Source: Pseudomonas californiensis (GTDB taxonomy: Bacteria > Pseudomonadota > Gammaproteobacteria > Pseudomonadales > Pseudomonadaceae). From it: a DNA stretch of 64,000 nt. Below the pieces are notes generated by a model, which saw only the letters and a program-made list of their open reading frames with translations, did no database searches and was not told the DNA's origin. Location of the stretch: assembly GCF_021147775.1 (NCBI RefSeq), contig NZ_JAGTPK010000023.1:1-64000 (forward strand), read 5' to 3'. Of the stretch, positions 1-9,685 are shown in pieces. Within the stretch, counting starts at the first letter, position 1. Each line of letters begins with the position of its first letter. The position numbers and the translations under genes are program-made.

Positions 1-32
1 GGAGCGGCCGCATCTGTCCTTGAAATACAAAA

Positions 33-55
33 CGCCCGATGCGGTGCATCGGGCG
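33..55. terminator. Hairpin, probable bidirectional terminator
   Basis: A perfect 10-bp inverted repeat (CGCCCGATGC / GCATCGGGCG) with a 3-base loop. On the minus strand it is followed by a T-rich stretch (GTTTTGTATTT), so it fits a rho-independent terminator for transcription arriving from the toxin-like gene that ends at 195; it may also end a plus-strand gene to the left of the window. Confidence 0.6.
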
Positions 56-63
56 CTTTGAGA

Positions 64-89
64 CTGAAATAGGTGTAAACCTATTTCAG
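64..89. repeat. 11-bp perfect inverted repeat
   Basis: CTGAAATAGGT and ACCTATTTCAG flank a 4-base loop (GTAA), giving a perfect 11-bp stem 8 bases from the preceding hairpin. It has no T-run. It could be a second terminator stem, an operator or a recombination remnant; the sequence does not decide. Confidence 0.5.
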
Positions 90-194
90 GACTAGACAGT
101 GTCGATTTGTCGCGCCAATGCAGCCTCGGAACAGCGTCGCGCCGCACACCAGACCGTCTGACATCAGGAAGCCCTAAGCCGTTCAGCCGTGAAC

Positions 195-3100
195 CTAGTG
201 AGGGTCTCCAATGCTGTGCGCTTTCATGATGCCTTTTTGGGGAGGTTCAAAAAACAGTCGCCACGCACCGCGACCCTTGCTGCCTCCGATGCCCGGCAGA
301 TCCAGCGACCAAAGCCCAGCGAATGATTTATGAAGCGCTCCCTTGCCGTCCAGTACGTACCGCTCGACGGCCTTGTTGACAGCCACTCTCAAATCGCCAT
401 TCACGCTCCCCTCGGCTTTTTTGAACGCAGAACTCTGAAAAAACCCCTGCATATCCAACGTGGGGCGTTTACTGGCTGTACTGCGTGTTTCGCCAGAGCT
501 GCCATCACCATTGGCCTTTGAAGCTTTTCCGGGCTTTGGACGTTTTCCTCCGCGCAAACCGACAGAGGCGTATTCCCAGACGCCCTGATCACTGAGATGA
601 ATGGGCATCTGGTAATAAGCGTCTGGCCTTCGAGCGTCTACAACTCGCCACGTTGCCATGTCCGTGTCGTATCGGATGGCGTAGGCCTTTTCAGCCTGCA
701 CTGCATAGAAGCGGGTCTCCGAGCCTTCATGAGCGCTTTCATGCACACCCCGGTAAACGCCATCATTACGCAGCTTTAGTTCAGCAGGCATCCTGCCCAG
801 GGCTTTTTTTGGACTCAGGCCAGAGAGCCTTGCAGCTTTGACGGTTGCCGGTTTCACTCGCAGGCCATTGGCAGAAGTCAACCCGTCAGCCAATAGCAGC
901 GACGCCTGTACAAAATAAAGCGGCGCATCGACGCCCTGCGCGATTGTCTCTTCGACGCCTTGCCACACGGCATACGCGCTACGAACCGCCGCGACGGGCA
1001 TGTTCACTTTGAAGGGTGCGAATGTCAGAACGATTTCGCCAACCGCTTTGGTAATCTCCCAGGCGCTCTCCCAGTTGGCTTCCAACGTAGAAGTGGTCTG
1101 CTCATCGACAGCGTCCAGCAATCGATCTACCTCAGCTTCGTAAACGGCGTCGAAAAAGTTGCCTGTATAGGGCCTCAAGTCCATGTGCAGCGTGTTCTGA
1201 GCCACTGTCAGCACACGTCTGAGATCAGACTGTGCAGCGACCGGTGCCAGTTTCAGGAAGTAATCCAGCAAAGCAGGTTCAAGGAGAAAGCGCTGCCGCA
1301 CGTCATCCAGCCCACTCAACTCACGGAAACACTGACCGTCCGGAGCCTGCGGTGTGAATATAACCAGCGAAGCAACACTTGAGAGGGATGTCCCGATGAC
1401 CAGCAGGGTGTTCAAGGGAGTGTCATTGATAAACAGCTGGCTGATCCGAACGGAGTGGCCCTCAACCCTTGCTCGACTGTCACCATCGACAGGCTGATCA
1501 AGGACTGCACTGACCCACTTGTATCCTCGGTCCGCCAGGTGATCCGGCAACACTCCTGCCTCGACAAAATCCCCTGCCATCTTCGCTTCAATAGCGTCCA
1601 GTCGCATCTGCGACTGCATGACCCTTGCATAACGCTCCTGATGCCATTGGCCAGCAGAGGAGGTCAACAAAGTGGCTTTCAAGAAGGCCGAATAATGCTC
1701 GCCAACATTCAGTTCCCTGACCAGAGCGCGCATATAGCCTGCCGAGAGGAAACCAAGCAGCCGGCCCTGGCTATCGAAGGCCCGGCTGGTCAGCCAGAAG
1801 TTGATGTCGGTGAGGGCAACATTTGCCAGACTCAGCTCGGTAAGGCTGCGTCGTTCATCCGTGTAGTAATGCTCCGCCTCGGTCGGGCCCGCATAGACGT
1901 AGTCGATGTCGACGAAGCCCTCCACAACAATTTCGCTGTGGATGGTTTCGACGATCACTTCATCAGGGTTCACCAAAACCCCGAAGTCCGTTTCAATACG
2001 TTCTGCAAGCTTGTCACGCGCGTAACTGCGCAACTGCTCAGGCTCGTCAAACCCTGTGGGGCCGATCAAATCGGGGGCCTGGGCTTCCAGCAATGCCTGG
2101 CTGTAATCCAGAACGGCGGTTTTCCAATCGGCCTTGTCCGACAACGTCGCGTCCTTGAACCAGTCAGGTAAAAACGCACTGTCGACTTCGGTAGGGCTCT
2201 CAGGGTTGAACCAGCCGCCGTTATTGTGGATGGCCAAATGGGTCAGCGTCTCGCGGAAACCGCTGACATCGTCCTGCGCCTGCATACCCATGAGCGAGCG
2301 CTCGTGCGGCTGCAACAACCAACTGATCGCGAGGTAAAAACTGTCAGTACCCGAACCAACGTTTATCTCGCCGTTGCGCAGATCCAGTGCAGAGTAATTG
2401 CCGTCACCGTCATGTAGCAGAACCACATGGGTACCGTCATCTCCTGAGGGCTCGTAAGGGTCCATGCCAGGATCAATGATGACCAGTTCTCTGTTCAACG
2501 CAGACTCCAGCAGATCGCGAGCGCACTGCCCTGCCAAACGGTCCGTGCGCGGATTGTAAGCCCGGGTGCGCGCCAGGCCATCTATCGCAACATTGTCATT
2601 CCACTCATCCAGCGAGAGCATCAGAGCTTCATTGAATGACTCGGGAAAAGTGAGCGTTTCCAGCGCCTCGCTTTCCTGTTCCCCCGACAGTGGCATTCGT
2701 TCCAGCAGCTCTTCAAACCGGCCGACTGGCACTTCAGGGCACAGCGCCTGCAATACGCTCAATACCGGTGACGACGCTGAGTGGACGCGACGCCATAACG
2801 GCAGGAAAGGATTGGGCAAGCGATTTGGCGATTGCTGCTTGAACGTACAGTCATCAGCCATCAGTGCATCGAAGAGCATCGTGCGGTTGGATCGCGCAAG
2901 ATCCGCTACTTGCTCGCGTAACGTCACGATTCGCCCGGCAATGCTGTTGCTCCCCGGGAAGTCACCCCCCAGGCCCAGCCTCGACCCAACGCCGAGCTGC
3001 TGGAAGAGGAGCACCATAAGCGCTTCTTCGTCAGCAACCGGAATGTTGCCTGGCGCGGTGTATTCCTTGTCACTGCTTTCGGTCAGCACAACGCTGTGCT

Positions 3101-3410
3101 GAATGACGCTTTCATCGCTGCCCTTGAGGTAGGTGGCGATGGCTTCGCCAGCGTCATCCAGAATCCTGATGGACAGGTCGGCAGGCCACTGCGCCAATTG
3201 AACGAGTAATGCAAACAAGGCGCTGTCGCTGTCGTCAGGAAAGAAGTCTTTCTCTGTGAAACGCTGAACGAGCTGATCGATGATTCGATCTGCCCGCTCA
3301 CGCTTGCGGTGTTCGCGTATCGCCACTGAGCTGGGGGTGAAAAGGTTTCGCTGAAGTGATTTTTGTTGGTAGGTGCTGGCAAGCCTGCCAGCGGGTGCAG
3401 CTTTCAACAT
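195..3410 (-). CDS. Large dermonecrotic-toxin-like protein (DUF6543 type) with distinct C-terminal domain
   Basis: A 1071-residue protein starting at an ATG with an AAGGAA ribosome site 8 bases upstream. No signal peptide is evident. Its body resembles the large Pseudomonas proteins annotated as dermonecrotic toxin or DUF6543 domain proteins; this is recognition from family style and no residue-level catalytic motif was identified. A short hydrophobic stretch lies near residues 795-840. A segment near residues 900-950 (VYRGVHESA..., then FYAVQAEKAYAIRYD) looks like a beta-rich module common in these proteins. A charged, low-complexity linker at about 954-980 separates a final domain of about 90 residues (981-1071) ending GRGAWRLFFE and a terminal His. 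That layout recalls polymorphic toxins with an exchangeable C-terminal effector domain. No hrp-box-like promoter was found upstream. Function and export route are unknown. Confidence 0.7.
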   Translation of the reverse strand: MLKAAPAGRLASTYQQKSLQRNLFTPSSVAIREHRKRERADRIIDQLVQRFTEKDFFPDDSDSALFALLVQLAQWPADLSIRILDDAGEAIATYLKGSDESVIQHSVVLTESSDKEYTAPGNIPVADEEALMVLLFQQLGVGSRLGLGGDFPGSNSIAGRIVTLREQVADLARSNRTMLFDALMADDCTFKQQSPNRLPNPFLPLWRRVHSASSPVLSVLQALCPEVPVGRFEELLERMPLSGEQESEALETLTFPESFNEALMLSLDEWNDNVAIDGLARTRAYNPRTDRLAGQCARDLLESALNRELVIIDPGMDPYEPSGDDGTHVVLLHDGDGNYSALDLRNGEINVGSGTDSFYLAISWLLQPHERSLMGMQAQDDVSGFRETLTHLAIHNNGGWFNPESPTEVDSAFLPDWFKDATLSDKADWKTAVLDYSQALLEAQAPDLIGPTGFDEPEQLRSYARDKLAERIETDFGVLVNPDEVIVETIHSEIVVEGFVDIDYVYAGPTEAEHYYTDERRSLTELSLANVALTDINFWLTSRAFDSQGRLLGFLSAGYMRALVRELNVGEHYSAFLKATLLTSSAGQWHQERYARVMQSQMRLDAIEAKMAGDFVEAGVLPDHLADRGYKWVSAVLDQPVDGDSRARVEGHSVRISQLFINDTPLNTLLVIGTSLSSVASLVIFTPQAPDGQCFRELSGLDDVRQRFLLEPALLDYFLKLAPVAAQSDLRRVLTVAQNTLHMDLRPYTGNFFDAVYEAEVDRLLDAVDEQTTSTLEANWESAWEITKAVGEIVLTFAPFKVNMPVAAVRSAYAVWQGVEETIAQGVDAPLYFVQASLLLADGLTSANGLRVKPATVKAARLSGLSPKKALGRMPAELKLRNDGVYRGVHESAHEGSETRFYAVQAEKAYAIRYDTDMATWRVVDARRPDAYYQMPIHLSDQGVWEYASVGLRGGKRPKPGKASKANGDGSSGETRSTASKRPTLDMQGFFQSSAFKKAEGSVNGDLRVAVNKAVERYVLDGKGALHKSFAGLWSLDLPGIGGSKGRGAWRLFFEPPQKGIMKAHSIGDPH

Positions 3411-3598
3411 GGCTATTTCCTTATAGCGACATGAATGATGAGGGTATCTGCCGACGGAAGCCCTTCCGAAGGCGACGAGAAACCCTAGCGCGTTTCAGGC
3501 GCAAAAAGCGGGATCGGACACAGCCGGAAACCATCAACCAGAGGCTGACCGATATTGGCTAGTAGAGGCGACAACATGAGAGAGGATGAAACGTCGAG

Positions 3599-3679
3599 CT
3601 GCCGCCCCGGAACAGGGCGGCAGGACTCGAGTGAAAAGTCATGGCTGTTTCGAAACAAATCTATTTCAAGATTCGAAAC
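3599..3679. terminator. Two hairpins downstream of gltD
   Basis: A 9-bp stem (CTGCCGCCC at 3599-3607 with GGGCGGCAG at 3615-3623) and an 8-bp inverted repeat (GTTTCGAA at 3647-3654 with TTCGAAAC at 3672-3679). Both lie just past the gltD stop on the minus strand, so one or both may end the gltBD transcript. Neither has a strong T-tract. The rest of the 3411-3697 gap holds the presumed promoter of the toxin-like gene and nothing else I recognise. Confidence 0.4.
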
Positions 3680-3697
3680 GAGGACGAGTGATGAGAC

Positions 3698-5116
3698 TCA
3701 GACGCCCAGATAATCCAGAATCCCTTCAGCCGCATTGCGGCCTTCAAAGATCGCGGTGACCACCAGATCAGAACCGCGCACCATATCGCCACCCGCGAAG
3801 ATCTTCGGGTTGCTGGTCTGGTGCTTGTACTGCGCCTGTTCTGGAGCAACGACACGGCCCTGGCTATCGGTAGTGATCGTGGACGCTTCGAACCAGGCCG
3901 CCGGGCTTGGACGGAAACCGAACGCAATGACCACGGCATCTGCCGGGATGATTTCTTCGGAGCCCGGGATCGGCTCAGGGCTGCGGCGACCGCGTGCATC
4001 CGGCTCGCCCAGACGGGTTTCGACGACTTTTACGCCTTCGACCTTGTCTTCGCCAACGATGGCAATCGGCTGACGGTTGTAGAGGAACTTCACGCCCTCT
4101 TCCTTGGCGTTCTTCACTTCCTTGCGTGAGCCCGGCATGTTCTCTTCGTCACGACGGTACGCGCAGGTCACCGACTTGGCGCCTTGACGGATCGAGGTGC
4201 GGTTGCAGTCCATCGCGGTGTCGCCACCGCCGAGTACTACGACCCGCTTGCCTTTCATGTCGACAAAATCTTCAGGCGACTTTTCGAAGCCCAGATTGCG
4301 ATTGACGTTGGCAATCAGGAAGTCGAGCGCATCATGCACGCCCGGCAGGTCCTCACCGGCAAAACCACCTTTCATGTAGGTGTAGGTGCCCATGCCCATG
4401 AACACCGCATCGTACTCTTCGAGCAGTTGATCGATGGTGATGTCCTTGCCGATTTCGGTATTGAGGCGGAACTCGATACCCATGCCGGTGAACACTTCAC
4501 GGCGATGGCTCAGCACGGATTTTTCAAGTTTGAACTCCGGGATACCAAAGGTCAGCAGACCACCGATTTCCGGGTTCTTGTCGAATACCACTGGCGCCAC
4601 ACCACCACGTACCAGTACGTCGGCACAGCCAAGGCCTGCAGGGCCTGCGCCAATGATCGCGACACGCTTGCCGGTCGGCACGACCTTGGACATGTCCGGG
4701 CGCCAGCCCATAGCAAATGCGGTGTCGGTGATGTACTTCTCGACCGAACCGATGGTCACGGCACCAAAACCGTCGTTAAGGGTGCACGCACCCTCGCACA
4801 GACGGTCTTGCGGGCACACGCGGCCACAGACTTCCGGCAACGTATTGGTCTGGTGAGACAATTCGGCGGCCGCCAGAATGTTGCCCTCGGCGACCAGCTT
4901 GAGCCAGTTGGGAATGAAGTTGTGCACAGGGCACTTCCATTCGCAATACGGGTTGCCGCAACCCAGGCAGCGGTGCGCCTGATCGGCGGACTGCTGTGGC
5001 TTGAAAGGCTCGTAGATTTCCACGAACTCTTTCTTGCGCTGGCGCAGCAGCTTCTTCTTCGGGTCTTTACGCCCGACATCGATGAATTGAAAGTCGTTAC
5101 TTAGACGCTCGGCCAT
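3698..5116 (-). CDS. gltD: Glutamate synthase (NADPH) small subunit GltD
   Basis: Beta subunit of NADPH-dependent GOGAT, 472 residues, the usual length. It passes electrons from NADPH through FAD to the iron-sulfur centres and on to the large subunit, which makes glutamate from glutamine and 2-oxoglutarate in the cytoplasm. The N-terminal cysteine set is visible (C50, C53, C58, C62 in CLGCGNPYCEWKC), followed by a second set in CGRVCPQDRLCEGAC. An FAD-binding GAGPAGLGCADVL glycine motif lies near residue 155 and an NADPH-binding VLGGGDTAMDC motif near 295. It follows gltB on the same strand after 123 bases, so the two are probably co-transcribed. Confidence 0.97.
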   Translation of the reverse strand: MAERLSNDFQFIDVGRKDPKKKLLRQRKKEFVEIYEPFKPQQSADQAHRCLGCGNPYCEWKCPVHNFIPNWLKLVAEGNILAAAELSHQTNTLPEVCGRVCPQDRLCEGACTLNDGFGAVTIGSVEKYITDTAFAMGWRPDMSKVVPTGKRVAIIGAGPAGLGCADVLVRGGVAPVVFDKNPEIGGLLTFGIPEFKLEKSVLSHRREVFTGMGIEFRLNTEIGKDITIDQLLEEYDAVFMGMGTYTYMKGGFAGEDLPGVHDALDFLIANVNRNLGFEKSPEDFVDMKGKRVVVLGGGDTAMDCNRTSIRQGAKSVTCAYRRDEENMPGSRKEVKNAKEEGVKFLYNRQPIAIVGEDKVEGVKVVETRLGEPDARGRRSPEPIPGSEEIIPADAVVIAFGFRPSPAAWFEASTITTDSQGRVVAPEQAQYKHQTSNPKIFAGGDMVRGSDLVVTAIFEGRNAAEGILDYLGV

Positions 5117-5136
5117 TCTCTAGAACCTCTACACGA

Positions 5137-5227
5137 CAGCTTCAGGCGATGTGCCTGAAGCTGCAGGAAATCATGTTCGCAGGCAAATCACGCGCTGCTG
5201 TTCACATGCGGCGCGCCAGCGCGCCGC
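5137..5227. other. Two strong hairpins between gltB and gltD
   Basis: Within the 123-base gap lie an 11-bp perfect stem (CAGCTTCAGGC at 5137-5147 with GCCTGAAGCTG at 5153-5163, loop GATGT) and a GC-only 8-bp stem (GCGGCGCG at 5208-5215 with CGCGCCGC at 5220-5227). Neither has a T-tract in the direction of transcription. They may tune the gltB:gltD ratio or protect mRNA ends; this is inference. Confidence 0.5.
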
Positions 5228-5239
5228 TTAAAGCTGCAG

Positions 5240-8200
5240 TTACTGCGGATTTGCTCGGGTGCTGGAGAGCAGCGACTTCAGGTTGGCAGCCTTGGGCTTG
5301 ACCAGCCAGAAGCGGCGCAGATAGTCGTCCAGGTTTTCAGCCAGGTTGCGACCCCATTCACTGTCGGTTTCCTCGACATACTCGTTCAGCACGGTTTGCA
5401 GATGGGTGCGATAGGCCTCCATCGACTCGCCGCTGATGCGCTGGATTTCAACCAGTTCGTGGTTGACCCGGTCAACGAAGGTGTTGTCCTGGTCGAGCAC
5501 ATAGGCGAAACCACCGGTCATGCCCGAGCCGAAGTTGTAGCCGGTCTTGCCGAGCACGCAGACAAAACCACCGGTCATGTATTCGCAGCAATGGTCGCCA
5601 GTGCCTTCTACAACGGTGTGGGCACCGGAGTTACGAACGGCGAAACGCTCACCTGCAGTGCCCGCCGCAAACAGCTTGCCGCCGGTTGCGCCGTACAGGC
5701 AGGTGTTACCGATGATGGCACTTTCGTTGGTCTTGAACGGGCTACCCTTGGGCGGCACGATGACCAGCTTGCCAGCCGTCATGCCTTTGCCGACATAGTC
5801 GTTGGCATCGCCTTCCAGGTACATGTTCAAACCACCTGCGTTCCACACCCCGAAGCTCTGACCTGCAGTGCCCTTGAAGCGGAACGTGACCGGTGCCTTG
5901 TTCATGCCCTGGTTGCCGTGCAGACGGGCAATCTCGCCAGAGATCCGCGCGCCGATGGATCGGTCGCAGTTGCAGATGTCCAGTTCGTAATCGCCGCCGC
6001 TGAGCGCTTCGATAGCCGGCTTGGCCAGTTCCACCATTTTTTCGGCCAGCAGCCCCTTGTCGAATGGCGGGTTGCGGTCCACCAGACTGAACTGAGGTTT
6101 GTCAGCCGGAATGTGGTCGCTGCCCAGCAAAGGCGTCAGGTCCAGGTGCTGTTGTTTCTCGGTTTCGCCCGGCAGGATTTCCAGCAGATCGGTACGACCG
6201 ATCAACTCTTCGAGCGAGCGAACACCCAGCTTGGCCAGCCATTCACGGGTTTCTTCAGCCACGTAGGTGAAGAAGTTGATCACCATGTCGACGGTGCCGA
6301 TGTAGTGGTCCTTGCGCAGCTTGTCGTTCTGGGTTGCAACGCCGGTCGCGCAGTTGTTCAGGTGACAGATACGCAGGTATTTGCAGCCCAGCGCGATCAT
6401 TGGTGCGGTACCGAAGCCAAAGCTTTCGGCACCCAGAATCGCCGCCTTGATCACATCGAGGCCGGTTTTCAGGCCACCGTCGGTCTGCACACGAACCTTG
6501 CCGCGCAGATCGTTGCCACGCAGGGTCTGGTGAGTTTCAGCCAGGCCCAGTTCCCATGGCGCACCGGCGTACTTGATCGAGGTCAGCGGCGAAGCACCTG
6601 TGCCGCCGTCGTAACCGGAAATAGTGATCAGGTCAGCATAGGCCTTGGCCACACCAGCGGCGATCGTACCAACGCCCGCTTCTGCCACCAGCTTGACCGA
6701 TACCAGCGCTGCCGGGTTGACCTGTTTAAGGTCGAAAATCAGCTGCGACAAGTCTTCGATCGAATAGATGTCATGGTGCGGAGGTGGCGAAATCAGGGTC
6801 ACGCCAGGCACGGCATAACGCAGCTTGGCGATCAGGCCATTGACCTTGCCGCCTGGCAGTTGTCCGCCTTCGCCCGGTTTTGCACCTTGAGCCACCTTGA
6901 TCTGCAACACGTCAGCGTTGACGAGGTACTCAGGCGTCACACCGAAACGGCCTGTTGCGATCTGCTTGATCTTCGAGCTGCGGATGGTGCCGTAGCGCGC
7001 CGGGTCTTCACCACCCTCACCGGAGTTGGAGCGTGCGCCCAGACGGTTCATCGCCTCGGCCAGCGCCTCATGTGCCTCGGGCGACAAGGCACCCAGAGAG
7101 ATACCGGCTGAGTCGAAACGCTTGAGGATCTCGGTCAGAGGCTCGACTTCGTCGATGTTCAGCGGCTGGTCGAGGGTCTTGACCTGGAACAGGTCGCGAA
7201 TCATCGACACAGGGCGCTTGTCCACCAGCGAGGTGTATTCCTTGAACTTGCTGTAGTCGCCCTGCTGCACGGCGGCTTGCAGGGTGCTGACCACGTCCGG
7301 GTTATAGGCGTGGTATTCGCCACCGAACACAAACTTGAGCAGACCGCCTTGCTGGATCGGCTTGCGCGGGCTCCAGGCTTCACCGGCCAGGGCTTTCTGT
7401 TCGGCTTCGATATCAACGAAGCGTGCGCCTTTCAGACGACTCGGCACACCACGGAAGCAGGTGTAGCAAACGTCTTCAGACAGGCCAATGGCTTCGAACA
7501 GCTGCGCGCCACGGTAGGACGCAACGGTCGAGATACCCATCTTGGACAGGATCTTGAGCAAGCCCTTGGTGATGCCTTTGCGGTAGTTCTTGAAGACCTC
7601 ATAAAGGTCGCCCAGCACTTCACCGGTACGGATCAGGTCACCCAGCACTTCGTACGCCAGGAACGGATAGACCGCCGAAGCACCGAAGCCGATCAGCACA
7701 GCGAAATGGTGCGGGTCACGTGCGGTGGCGGTTTCTACCAGAATGTTGCTGTCGCAACGCAGACCTTGTTCGGTCAGACGGTGGTGAACCGCGCCAACTG
7801 CCAACGAGGCGTGCGCAGGCAGCTTGCCTGGTGCGATATGACGGTCGCTCAATACGATCAGGGTATGGCCGGAGCGCACGGCTTCTTCGGCCTGATCGGC
7901 AATGTTGCGTATAGCGGCGTCAAGACCAACGCTTTCATCGTAGTTCAGGTCGATGATGTAGCGTTCGAAGCCCGGACGGTCCAGGTTCATCAGCGAGCGC
8001 CACTTGGCCGGCGAGATGACCGGCGAGCTGAGGATCACGCGCGAAGCGTGCTCAGGTGACTCCTGGAAAATGTTGCGCTCGGCACCGAGGCAGATTTCCA
8101 GTGACATGACGATGGCTTCACGCAGCGGGTCGATCGGCGGGTTGGTCACCTGCGCGAACTGCTGACGGAAATAGTCATACGGCGAACGCACACGGCGCGA

Positions 8201-9685
8201 CAACACTGCCATTGGCGTATCGTCACCCATGGAGCCTACGGCTTCCTGACCCTGCTCGCCCAGCGGACGCAGCACCTGATCGCGCTCTTCGAACGTGACC
8301 TGATACATTTTCATGTATTGCTTGAGCTGATCACTGTTATAGAAAGCCGAGCCGTGGTCGTTGTCTTCCATGGTGGCCTGAATGCGCAAGGCATTCTTGC
8401 GCAACCACTGTTTGTACGGATGACGGGACTTCAGACGGTTGTCGATGGCATCGGTGTCGAGGATCTGACCGGTTTCGGTGTCCACGGCAAAGATCTGGCC
8501 AGGACCTACACGGCCCTTGGCGATGACATCTTCCGGTTTGTAATCCCACACGCCGATTTCCGACGCGAGGGTGATATAGCCGTTCTTGGTGGTCACCCAG
8601 CGCGCCGGGCGCAGGCCGTTGCGGTCGAGCAGGCAGACCGCATGACGACCCTCGGTCATTACGATACCGGCCGGACCATCCCAAGGCTCCATGTGCATGG
8701 AGTTGTATTCATAGAACGCCCGGAGATCCGGGTCCATGGTTTCAACGTTCTGCCACGCAGGCGGAATGATCATGCGCACGCCGCGGAACAGGTCGATGCC
8801 ACCAGTGACCATCAGTTCCAGCATGTTGTCCATGCTGGAGGAGTCGGAACCGACACGGTTGACCAGCGGGCCCAGTTCTTCCAGATCCATCAGATCGTTG
8901 GTGAACTTGGTGCGACGCGCCTGTGCCCAGTTACGGTTACCGGTAATGGTGTTGATCTCGCCGTTGTGGGCGAGAAAGCGGAACGGCTGTGCAAGCGGCC
9001 ATTTCGGCAGGGTATTGGTCGAGAAACGCTGGTGGAACACGCAGATCGCGGTTTGCAGACGCTCGTCGCTCAGGTCCGGAAAGAAGGCCGTGAGGTCGGC
9101 CGGCATCATCAGACCTTTGTAAATGATGGTCTTGTGCGAAAAGCTGCAGATGTAGTGGTCCACGTCCGCAGCGTTGGCCACCGAGGAACGGCGACGCGCG
9201 CTGAACAGCTTGATCGCGAATTCCTGATCGCTCAGACCTTCACCGCCGATGTAAACCTGTTCGATCTTCGGCAGACGTTCCAGGGCCAGGCGGCCCAGCA
9301 CGCTGGTATCGATCGGCACTTCACGCCAGCCCACCAGTTCCAGACCCTCGGCCAGGATCTCGCGGTTCATGTTTTCGCGGGCGGCATCGGCCTTGGCGTC
9401 GTCCTGATTGAGGAACACCATGCCCACTGCGTACTGGCGGGGCAGTTCGACGCCGAAATGTTGCTTGGCCATTGCGCGCAGGAAGCCATCAGGCTTCTGA
9501 ATCAACAGACCACAACCGTCACCGGTCTTGCCGTCGGCGTTGATACCGCCACGGTGGGTCATGCAGGTCAGGGCTTGGATAGCCGTCTGCAACAGGTGAT
9601 GACTGGGCTCGCCTTGCATATGAGCGATCAGGCCGAAACCACAGTTATCCTTGAATTCATCTGGTTGGTACAGACCTGCTTTCAT
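5240..9685 (-). CDS. gltB: Glutamate synthase (NADPH) large subunit GltB
   Basis: Alpha subunit of GOGAT, 1481 residues from the ATG at 9685; a GTG two codons upstream is possible but less likely because homologues begin MKAGLYQPDEF. The N-terminal glutaminase nucleophile is Cys15 (KDNCGFGL), normally exposed by propeptide removal. The central FMN/2-oxoglutarate domain carries the [3Fe-4S] ligands C1101, C1107 and C1112 (CKYLRICHLNNC). The C-terminal part has the glycine-rich beta-helix typical of the family. Together with glutamine synthetase (25.5 kb) it forms the GS-GOGAT ammonia-assimilation cycle. Confidence 0.98.
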   Translation of the reverse strand: MKAGLYQPDEFKDNCGFGLIAHMQGEPSHHLLQTAIQALTCMTHRGGINADGKTGDGCGLLIQKPDGFLRAMAKQHFGVELPRQYAVGMVFLNQDDAKADAARENMNREILAEGLELVGWREVPIDTSVLGRLALERLPKIEQVYIGGEGLSDQEFAIKLFSARRRSSVANAADVDHYICSFSHKTIIYKGLMMPADLTAFFPDLSDERLQTAICVFHQRFSTNTLPKWPLAQPFRFLAHNGEINTITGNRNWAQARRTKFTNDLMDLEELGPLVNRVGSDSSSMDNMLELMVTGGIDLFRGVRMIIPPAWQNVETMDPDLRAFYEYNSMHMEPWDGPAGIVMTEGRHAVCLLDRNGLRPARWVTTKNGYITLASEIGVWDYKPEDVIAKGRVGPGQIFAVDTETGQILDTDAIDNRLKSRHPYKQWLRKNALRIQATMEDNDHGSAFYNSDQLKQYMKMYQVTFEERDQVLRPLGEQGQEAVGSMGDDTPMAVLSRRVRSPYDYFRQQFAQVTNPPIDPLREAIVMSLEICLGAERNIFQESPEHASRVILSSPVISPAKWRSLMNLDRPGFERYIIDLNYDESVGLDAAIRNIADQAEEAVRSGHTLIVLSDRHIAPGKLPAHASLAVGAVHHRLTEQGLRCDSNILVETATARDPHHFAVLIGFGASAVYPFLAYEVLGDLIRTGEVLGDLYEVFKNYRKGITKGLLKILSKMGISTVASYRGAQLFEAIGLSEDVCYTCFRGVPSRLKGARFVDIEAEQKALAGEAWSPRKPIQQGGLLKFVFGGEYHAYNPDVVSTLQAAVQQGDYSKFKEYTSLVDKRPVSMIRDLFQVKTLDQPLNIDEVEPLTEILKRFDSAGISLGALSPEAHEALAEAMNRLGARSNSGEGGEDPARYGTIRSSKIKQIATGRFGVTPEYLVNADVLQIKVAQGAKPGEGGQLPGGKVNGLIAKLRYAVPGVTLISPPPHHDIYSIEDLSQLIFDLKQVNPAALVSVKLVAEAGVGTIAAGVAKAYADLITISGYDGGTGASPLTSIKYAGAPWELGLAETHQTLRGNDLRGKVRVQTDGGLKTGLDVIKAAILGAESFGFGTAPMIALGCKYLRICHLNNCATGVATQNDKLRKDHYIGTVDMVINFFTYVAEETREWLAKLGVRSLEELIGRTDLLEILPGETEKQQHLDLTPLLGSDHIPADKPQFSLVDRNPPFDKGLLAEKMVELAKPAIEALSGGDYELDICNCDRSIGARISGEIARLHGNQGMNKAPVTFRFKGTAGQSFGVWNAGGLNMYLEGDANDYVGKGMTAGKLVIVPPKGSPFKTNESAIIGNTCLYGATGGKLFAAGTAGERFAVRNSGAHTVVEGTGDHCCEYMTGGFVCVLGKTGYNFGSGMTGGFAYVLDQDNTFVDRVNHELVEIQRISGESMEAYRTHLQTVLNEYVEETDSEWGRNLAENLDDYLRRFWLVKPKAANLKSLLSSTRANPQ

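Noticed and set aside
5396..7111. 571-codon plus-strand open frame opposite gltB
   Set aside because: Antisense to highly conserved gltB; its translation is rich in His, Gln, Arg and Asp, as expected of a shadow frame in GC-rich DNA. The same holds for 4184-5104 and 8318-9751.
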